This document shows, in pieces, positions 24,201-33,200 of a stretch of DNA of 64,000 nucleotides. The notes under the pieces were generated by a model, which was given only the letters and a program-made list of their open reading frames with translations, was not told where the DNA came from and ran no database searches. Made by a program: the position numbers and the translations under genes. The stretch covers positions 11,614,089 to 11,678,088 of the forward strand of contig OX365956.1 in the NCBI GenBank assembly GCA_947247005.1, in the 5' to 3' direction. The first letter of the stretch is position 1. Every line of letters begins with the position of its first letter. Origin of the DNA: Spisula solida (taxonomy: Eukaryota > Mollusca > Bivalvia > Venerida > Mactridae).

Positions 24201-27200
24201 GTCCTTTAGATTTGTGTTGGTATTATATCTCGAGCTTCTTCGTGATACTTTCCATTTATGAAAACATACGACCGGGGTTATAAATATAGACAATGTATGA
24301 GCTGTAAAATTATGCTAATAGATGGTCGAGAGTCGTGTCAAATTATCTGGACTATAGCATCTTCAATCAACTGACCCGGCAAACTAGAAGAGGTTTTGAC
24401 ACAAAAACCGAATGTCTCCCTTATATTGGTGATAACTCCAGCAATAATCCTCCAACCTAAAATTCCTGACAATATGTGCAGCTAGGCTTGGTACACATTA
24501 GTTAACTGTACAATCAAACTAACCAGCTTAAAACACAAAGCTAGTTCATGTATCTTTAACATCTGACCAACAGAAACTGCTTTAAATGCTTGTTTGAATG
24601 GGGACGTGTGTAATATTTGTGATTGCTGTTCCCCAAACAAGACCAAATTAAACCCATTCATTGCTTCTAACATACTGTAAATAATGTCAATATATTGACC
24701 ATGGCTCATAGTCCGGTCTATAAATGGGATATTTAGGTAAGACCCGGCATTGGACTGTATAGTAAATATTTTTTGGTATTCTGTTAGGGAATATGTTGTT
24801 ATTGAAGAATCTGAATGATGCCCAGCTTGCATCATTGAGCATTTTGAGAAATTCAAGATGGCGTCCAAGATGGCCGCTAAAATTAGAAAAAAGGCCTGTG
24901 GTACTAGAAATAAGTTACAAATTGCAATTTTTGCGAGGTGACTGTATTTTAAATGTTAAAAACATAATCATTAATATAAATTTATCATTAGTTATTGATT
25001 TAGTGAATCTTAGATGGCACCCATGGCGGCTGGAATTCAAATCACGGCTATAATGGCTGCCATAATTGCCAAATTGTACTAAAACTCAATTGTTTTAATC
25101 ATATGTGTACCAGTAGTGTAATATATGATAAACACTCTAAGAAAACTTCAATTCAAAACAGTTGACCCATTAGCTGATTCAAAATGGCGTCCAAGATGGC
25201 CGCCATAATAAAAACAATATGTTAGTGGATCATAAAGAAATTACATATTGATATTTTGCTTATTGATTGTAGTGTAAGTGTCTCAAACATAATTACTTCT
25301 GTAATACACTGCATAAATATATCATTATTTATTGATTAAGCCAATTTTAGGCGGCAAAAATGGCTGCCAAATATGCCAAACTGAAAATTAGCATTTAATA
25401 GCATGTAACGTAATAGAAATTGTTAAGTTTTAATATAAGTACTGCTATAGGTAATAAATGATCTAATAAAACTACAATTGAAAACATTTTATGTTTAGCT
25501 TATTCAAATTGGCTTCCAAGATTGATGTCAAACATGAAAGTTTAAACCAAGCTAATTATATATCTTAGAACACTGGTCGGTTGGTATACTAGTATATGTA
25601 TATGGTACTGTAAATACTAGTATATGTATATAATTATGTTTTATTTGCACGTTTGTTTATTTTACAAACAACATTTTATATGCATTTGCACTTGATTTTA
25701 TCCACTTCTCCTGTAGTTTGGCAATAGGCATTGTTAACAGCTTTTAATCGTTTTCGGACCTGGGTCGCAATTTTTGACACACAATACGAAAGCTGCGACA
25801 AGAAATGTTCTTCAAGTAATATCTGGTAGGATTATCTGGTCTCTTGGGTTCAATTCCAATTATAGGAGAATGATGTTAGACTGTTCTCACAATGTAGATG
25901 CCATATCACTTCCATGTTTGTCGTTTTATGGTTGGGGTTGTGTGTTCATGCTTCGTCCTTTGCCAACACTGACGCCATTTTCGTCGTGTATGGTGTTGGC
26001 GGTGGATTTCTGCTTCATCCCATGTTAAGGCGTACAGTTAATTATGTCTTGGTCGTATATTTTCTCAATTCTACATAGACATTATGGTTTAGGAATTCAT
26101 ACAGAGGCATCATCTGTCTACGTGGAGTCTTCACTATCTGCTCAGTAAGGTACCAGGTCTTCGAAATATACAGCTATATTGTCTTGGCATTGAGATGAAT
26201 AGCTTGATGTCTGATTCGATCATGTATTAAAAGCGGTCTTTTTCATTGCAAGCTTTACCTATCATAATCTCCAAATTTAAATTCACTCTTGTCCGTTCCA
26301 ACACGTCTCAAGAATATGGAGGTCTCATTATCATTGTTTTGATGATCCACAAGGCATCTTGCATGATTATAGCATAGCGTCGCCAATCGTTTTATTCTCT
26401 AGACTATGAACAATGTCTTTGGGTTTTTTGTCAAGACAATGTACATTGTTTAGCATGAGGCAAAGCTGTGGGGAGATTCCAGCAACCTACATACAGAAGA
26501 TGTTGCAGTTCACTACATCCAATCCGGTACACATTAAAAGTATGTGTGATACACTAGGCCGATACATTCAGCATATTTCAAATCTCTGACTCAATTAATT
26601 GATGTTATCATCGGTCACATACGTATTATCCTTACAAGTGACAACTAGGTTGTATTCCTCTCCAATCCTGGAAGTTACCAATACCACCTTGACCATGCGG
26701 CATTCCTTTCACTATGCAAGAATGCTTATGTCTCCCACATATCAATCAACAACTTATTATACCCCCACACAACGAGTCGTAAGGGGGGTATACTGGATTC
26801 AGCTTGTCTGTCTGTCCGTCAGTCATTCAGTCTGTCCGTAGACGCATTCTTGTGGACGCAACTCTTCCTACAGTTTTGACAGGATTTTGCTCAAACTTTC
26901 ACAGATGAACAACCTCAGCATATAGATGTGCCGGTGGGGGCATATTAGTCTGCCGAATGGCGACCGCTCTAGTAATAATTATACTAAGGTTGGTGTATGA
27001 GCTTTCAACGCTTGATCTTGGTTAATTATGGAGGCTTTTCTTGCAATCAGCTTAATAATGGGTCGCTTAGTAGCATCACTTCCGGTAGGATCAATGTATA
27101 GTTCATTTTCTCTCCTTCTGACAAGATCTTTTAGGACCAGTGTATTCATGTAATCCTTAACCTATTCTTTTAGTAATCAATTTGCCACAACCCTCATGTT

Positions 27201-30200
27201 CATTCAGGCGCTTTCTTTACCTTCTTCCCAAAGTTCTCTATATAACACTTGGTGTTTTAGATATCTGGTCCTTGTTTGCAACAGCCTGTCTGCTATATAT
27301 CTTCTCATCAATAAGCCAAGTTTTGTACATCCTTTTCTTGTATCCCAATTGATCTTTAGAAATAATTTTATTATTACATTCTATATCTGGCGTGTTGATG
27401 TTGTGCCAAGCTTAAAGAGAATCCAAGAATGGTCGTTCCTTACTCTAGCAAGTAATTTTATAACTGTCAAATATGTAATCCACAATAGATAAAGTCGTTA
27501 TTATTATAATTACATGTCTTACTATTATTATTACCAGATCTGGTCTGGTCTGGTCATATTTTTGCCCGTATATAAACTAAGGTCTTCCCTATACCCTGGA
27601 GATCGCTACATAATATTTGGTTTAAAGCGAACCATATCAGATGACCTCCATGTGGCCTTGTAGATTCTTGGGTGTTGGAATCTTTTTCATTCAATAACTT
27701 AACATATGAGCATCACATGGCAGCATAGAATGTACTGTTTTTTTCGCCTAGGCCTTCGTTATCAATGATTATTTCTTTACTAGTGATGGCATTTGTATCA
27801 ATAATGAAGGTGATAAACTCTTTTTTCAGGGTTTTGAACAATTACGAGTTATTACCTATAAACTATCTGGATTCGTCTGGGCATTAATTATTACGCAACC
27901 GTGACAAAACCCGTATTTTGATGGGAACAGAATACACCTGATTGGTTGAACTTAAAATGCTACCTAACAATTGCACGGTGTCCCGTATTATACAGCATGT
28001 ACATTGATTTTTGTAAAATTGATCAATATAAATTAGTTTATTTGGAATGAATACTTGATGATTTACACTTAATTTACCAACCGACCAATGACAATGACTG
28101 TATGGTTAACCACTTACTTCGTTCATGTTTGGAAGCCATCTTGGATGCCATTTTGAATCAGTTATCGGGTCAATTGCTCTTAATTAAAGTTTCAATTAGA
28201 GTATTTACAACATATTGCAGTACTGATAATATTATAATTATCAATTATTCATGGTTTTTAATAACAATATGCCAATTCGTCAATTATGACGGCCATTGTA
28301 GCCGCCATTTTGATTACAGCCTTCATGGATGTTATTGCAAATAGACTCAAACAATAAATAATGATATAAATAAGTACGTCAAATACATCTTAAGAACTGC
28401 CAATCAGAAAAAATAGCAATTTGTAACTTACTTCTTGCGTCATCGGCATATTTTTACTGGTTTTGGCCATCTTGGGTGCCATTTTGAATCAGCCAATAAG
28501 TCAATAGTTTCCAAATGAAAGAAAGTTTAATTTTAAATAATAATTACATATTACAGTACCGATTTAAACAAATAGGATTAAAATAGATGATTTTTAATAC
28601 AATTTACCAATTTGGGCAATTATTGCGGCCAACGTAGCCGTCATTTTGATTTTAGCTGTCCCGGCTGCCATCTTATATTAACTGAATCAATGAATAATGA
28701 TAAATATATATTAATACTTATGTTTAAAACATGTAAAGAACAACTGATCAGCAAAAATAGCAATTTGTAACTTATCTCATGCACCAATGGCATTTTTTCT
28801 AATTTTAGCAGCCATCTTGGACGCCATCTTGAATTTTTCAAAATGCTCAATGGTGCCAGCTGGGCATCATTCAGATTCTTCAATAACAACATATTCCCTA
28901 ACAGAATACCAAAAAATATTTACTATACAGTCCAATGCCGGGTCTTTTTCATAATTGACCGGACTATCATGTATTTTTATTTCAACCTTGAATCAGCAGT
29001 CCTAAAGTTTAAACATATAAATTTTATAGCAAAGGATATCATCACATTTGGCTTTGAACTTCTTAATCAGCAAACTGTAATGAAAGGAATAGAATACATG
29101 TTGGAGGACAAACATCATTCAAAGTAAGGCAATATAGTGTGTATAGTACTGTAAAATTATTAATATTTGTGTGGAATTCGTAGATTTAATGCTCTCAACA
29201 ACAAAATTAAATCCCAAATGAATAATTATACATGTACCAATAAATATGTTGATTTTACAGTGGCTGCCATACTTCAGTCAGGTATAATACAAATGTGCTG
29301 GGTTTTTGGAAAGTTTACTAGCATAATTGTTTTATTACATGTTGATATATATATCAACAAATAAATTAAATAAAAAATTATCATAATTATTTGATTTTTT
29401 AATGATTTCTGATAACTTGTGTGAATTTTGACCTTGTCATTTTTCATAGAATCCTAAATCCTTAAAATTACATCCCCGTGAAATGGTCTTTTTCACCAAA
29501 ACCATGAAATTTTGTCTGATTGAAATTAAATGATTTTACAGTATAAAGTATGGTGTGACATCTTTTGAACAAAAGCATGTTGAAAAGAAACTTATCACAT
29601 TTTTGACGTCGCGGTAGCGTAATAAAGCCATTATTTATTTTTGATAATACACTAGTGTAATAAAGCTTTGACGCGACGTCATTCAAAGTATAGGCGACGT
29701 CGTCAAAGTTGCACGTTAAACTTTATTATAGCGAAAATAAGTAGCTATTTTATATTTCGGCCGGAAAAAGGCTAACACGTGATAAAAAGAACATTACATT
29801 CGTGACTTTCCACATTGAATTATTAAACTCATTGAATAAATTTAAATCGATAAAATGCTCGGCAAAGCCTCTCATTTTATTATTTTATTGAACTCGTTTA
29901 ATAAATTCAATATGAAAAGACACTCATGTAATATCCTCTATATAATTATAGGATCTATGGTGTTTCGCCTATATATACAGAATTCTACACCTCATCTTTT
30001 CAGTTCAAATCAAGTATGTTATACATGTAGGTAAAGACAGTTTAAATCAAGTATGTTATACATGTACAGTACAGACAACGAGTTTTTTCCAATGGACACG
30101 GGTCACCGCGATTTCAAATCTAAGTGTCCACCCGATTTTGGTCACCGCGACGCGTGTTCGGGTCACCCGTCACCGTGACCTCGGATAAATTTGGGTGTCC

Positions 30201-33200
30201 ATCGGCGTGTTCAATTGTCACTAAAAAACCCTTAGAATCACCGTGATTTTAAGGGTACGCCTTTGGCTTATTTTTCAATACTTGTACATGTATTTGTTAT
30301 TGTTTTCTTGTGTATTCTTAGAAATCGTTAGTAAACATTTTTTCTCGATGGTAATTACACAATAACACCGTACTTACATACATGTACTTGGTGAGATGCA
30401 TTTAACTCCAAATTTTATATCCAAGTCGTTATTAACAATTGGGAATGTCAGATCAAAACACGTTATCCATCCGTTAAGGAAAACAAATCCATGCACACAT
30501 GTCTTAATGCTTATCACATCGTTTAAAATTACCAACTGACCAGACGTCGGCATATGCCAATTACCGATTACTCACAATGTCGCACGTGTACTCGTTGTGT
30601 ACTAAGCGAGCAATATGACGTAATAGAGTTTAATATTTGGAATTATATATTTTAATACTTTTTTCTAACATATTTTACACGTAAGCCTACTCATAATAGC
30701 ATTTCCAAGACTCCAAGTAACAAAATTACACTCGATATGTCGCTGTGTTTTCATTTGTCAAGTTCAGTTGGGAGAATATTAAAAGTTCGATTCAACCATT
30801 GGGGGGAATATTAAAATGTGTAACCATGTATAGCAATTATAAACATCTAAGGCCACTACTTTTATATCTTCTGGTTTACAAAACCGATGACCTTCAAACT
30901 GGGGAAAATATTGAGGTCAAGTGAACTAGGTGGACTCATTTTCGAAAAACTAGACTCTATTTTCTGTAAATGGACGGATGACGTAAACAGCGACCAAATT
31001 GTACATGTAATTTAATTTAGTTAACTGCGTGCGCAAGTGCCCGTATATTTTGATTAATTTATAATTTAGTGTGACCAAATACTATTTTCCAGGATGCTAT
31101 ATTGTTAGTACATCGCATTATTGTGACAACTAGTCAAAAAGGCGAGACTACGGAATTATACTTGAAAATACGCGGTCGAACCGACTTTGAATTGAGACAA
31201 GGAGAGTTGAATTACCTTTAAATATTAGATCTAATCCATTATTGTTACACATGTGTTTTATCAATGCTATATATATATATAATAATCATGAATTATTACA
31301 CTAACACTGATTAACAGATTATAAATGAGCGATGAGCGATGACTTCAATATGTTTCTATAAATTGAGTCAAAGCGTGCAAATATTCGCAGATCAGTCAAA
31401 ATTCGAATATGCATCGGCTACGATATCTTTGATGTCAGTTCACAACAGTTTCTTTTGCCCGATAAAGGTCGGCAGCGTCTGAGTATTATTCATCTACCGA
31501 TTGTCGGCGACTTCTGAAGTTACCATGTCGGTACGACTGTCTTTGATCGGAATAGTAAGGGCATTGTGATTTATAGTTGCGTTTTTGTCAACATCCACAT
31601 CCTGCTATTTGTTGACTACATACGTTCAATTAATGTTTTCATAATTTATTTCATAACCTGCACCCGTTTTATTAGTACTTCACCATTTTCTCGCTCGTAC
31701 ATCTACGCACGTAGGCTGCCATATACGTTGCTATGGGCGAACGTATACGTAACACCGTTGCTATGGATCGTACAAACGAGTACCTGCTTCTGTCGCAAAT
31801 TTTAGTAAAGAATACATAGGTTGGGACTGAAAAATAAAATAATTCTTTACGAAATTTTGTGTTTGGTTTTAACACTGAAGCATTTTTGTGGCCTTACAAT
31901 AGTTCTAAACTCCCGCACTGCCAGCATATATATATATATCTTCCAGTGACACTTACGCACTAGGTCACACCTGTGAACTTTATGCATATCAAGGGCTACA
32001 CAGGGGTGTCAATTACTATCAATTATACGCTTGTAATAAACAAGTGCACATTGTAGGTAAAACTTAATTGTTTGTGAATTCCACTATTGCCACCGCAAAA
32101 CATCGTGTTTCCACCGTGTTGTCATGGTGGCGATAGCCACGATGGGCTATCCACCCTAATTTAAAGTCTAGGTGGATTAGGGTGGGTTCACGGTGGCATA
32201 TTTTGCGTTGCCACCCAGAGTCGTCGCCACCGTGATGGGTGGACTTTGGAAAACCCACCTTGCGTGTACTTGTGTTTGCCGATTTGCAATAAAGTTTGTT
32301 ATTTTGTTAGTTTTTTTTTATTTTCTTGCGCTCATTCACCTGCCGGATAGGCTTGTCTCCTAGTGACTGCTTTTTAATTTCTGACTGTCCACTGTGTACT
32401 AGCGAGTGCTGCTTTCCCTGTTTGAGTGTTTTTTATCATCTTGTTAATTACGGCATGTGCGTAAAAATATTGTGGACTCGATTTATAAATTAATGTTGAG
32501 GGTTCGCAATAAATACTAACAAAGATCTAAAAATACAACTCGTAAACTTAACGTTTTTTTGTTTAGCGATCTTAATTCAATAATCGCCACGTTTCAATCG
32601 ACAGCAATTCATAGAATTGTGGTTACATGTACAGTCAACTGTCTTTAAACGACAGTTTTTATGTGTGTGCGAGTACCTTATATCTCATATACACAATTGC
32701 ACACACAAACATATTGCGTCAATACCATGTGGTCTAAAACAACCGACCTCCACAGAGCGGCATTTTTTCTTTAATATCCTCCCTAGCACGTCTTCAATTG
32801 CACCGCACAGACAATCACGTGAATAAAGTTCACAAACGACGTCTTGCATTAGTAGACTAGTCGTTTGAAGTTGCCGCCGATGACGTTTTATGTTTGCCGA
32901 TAAAAGACCACAAGCCGACGTCAAAGAGACTTGCCACGCCCAAAGATCGAAATGGGTTAACAGGTGCAATGGAAATTTACCCAGATTTATACGCCTATAA
33001 TTGGACATGCGTACGTGTCAAACAACTAAATGTTAACATGGTTATTTTTAGTGTTATTTACGAGAAAACTACTGCTCCAATATTTTTTCTAGGATTTTTT
33101 TTAAGGAATTAATTAATGGACTTATGTAATTATTATGTAAGTACAATTTTACCACATTCTAATTTGCACTTCAATACGTGTCGGAAATAATTAATATAAA

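Noticed and set aside
24755..24800. SLTEYQK-like text as the missing ICE1 microexon
   Set aside because: The motif resembles the vertebrate LLTEYQK segment, but no donor follows, and the sequence is part of an inverted repeat whose other copy lies on the opposite strand at 28890.
24482..24868. 128-codon minus frame as a gene
   Set aside because: It starts inside the foldback element arm and has no domain, splice or conservation clue.
28843..29127. 94-codon plus frame as a gene
   Set aside because: It begins in the right arm of the foldback element, and its first part is only the mirror of the left-arm frame.
32685..33008. 107-codon minus frame as the transposase of the 3.4-kb element
   Set aside because: No DDE-type motifs or helix-turn-helix pattern can be seen; it is too short and unlike known transposases.
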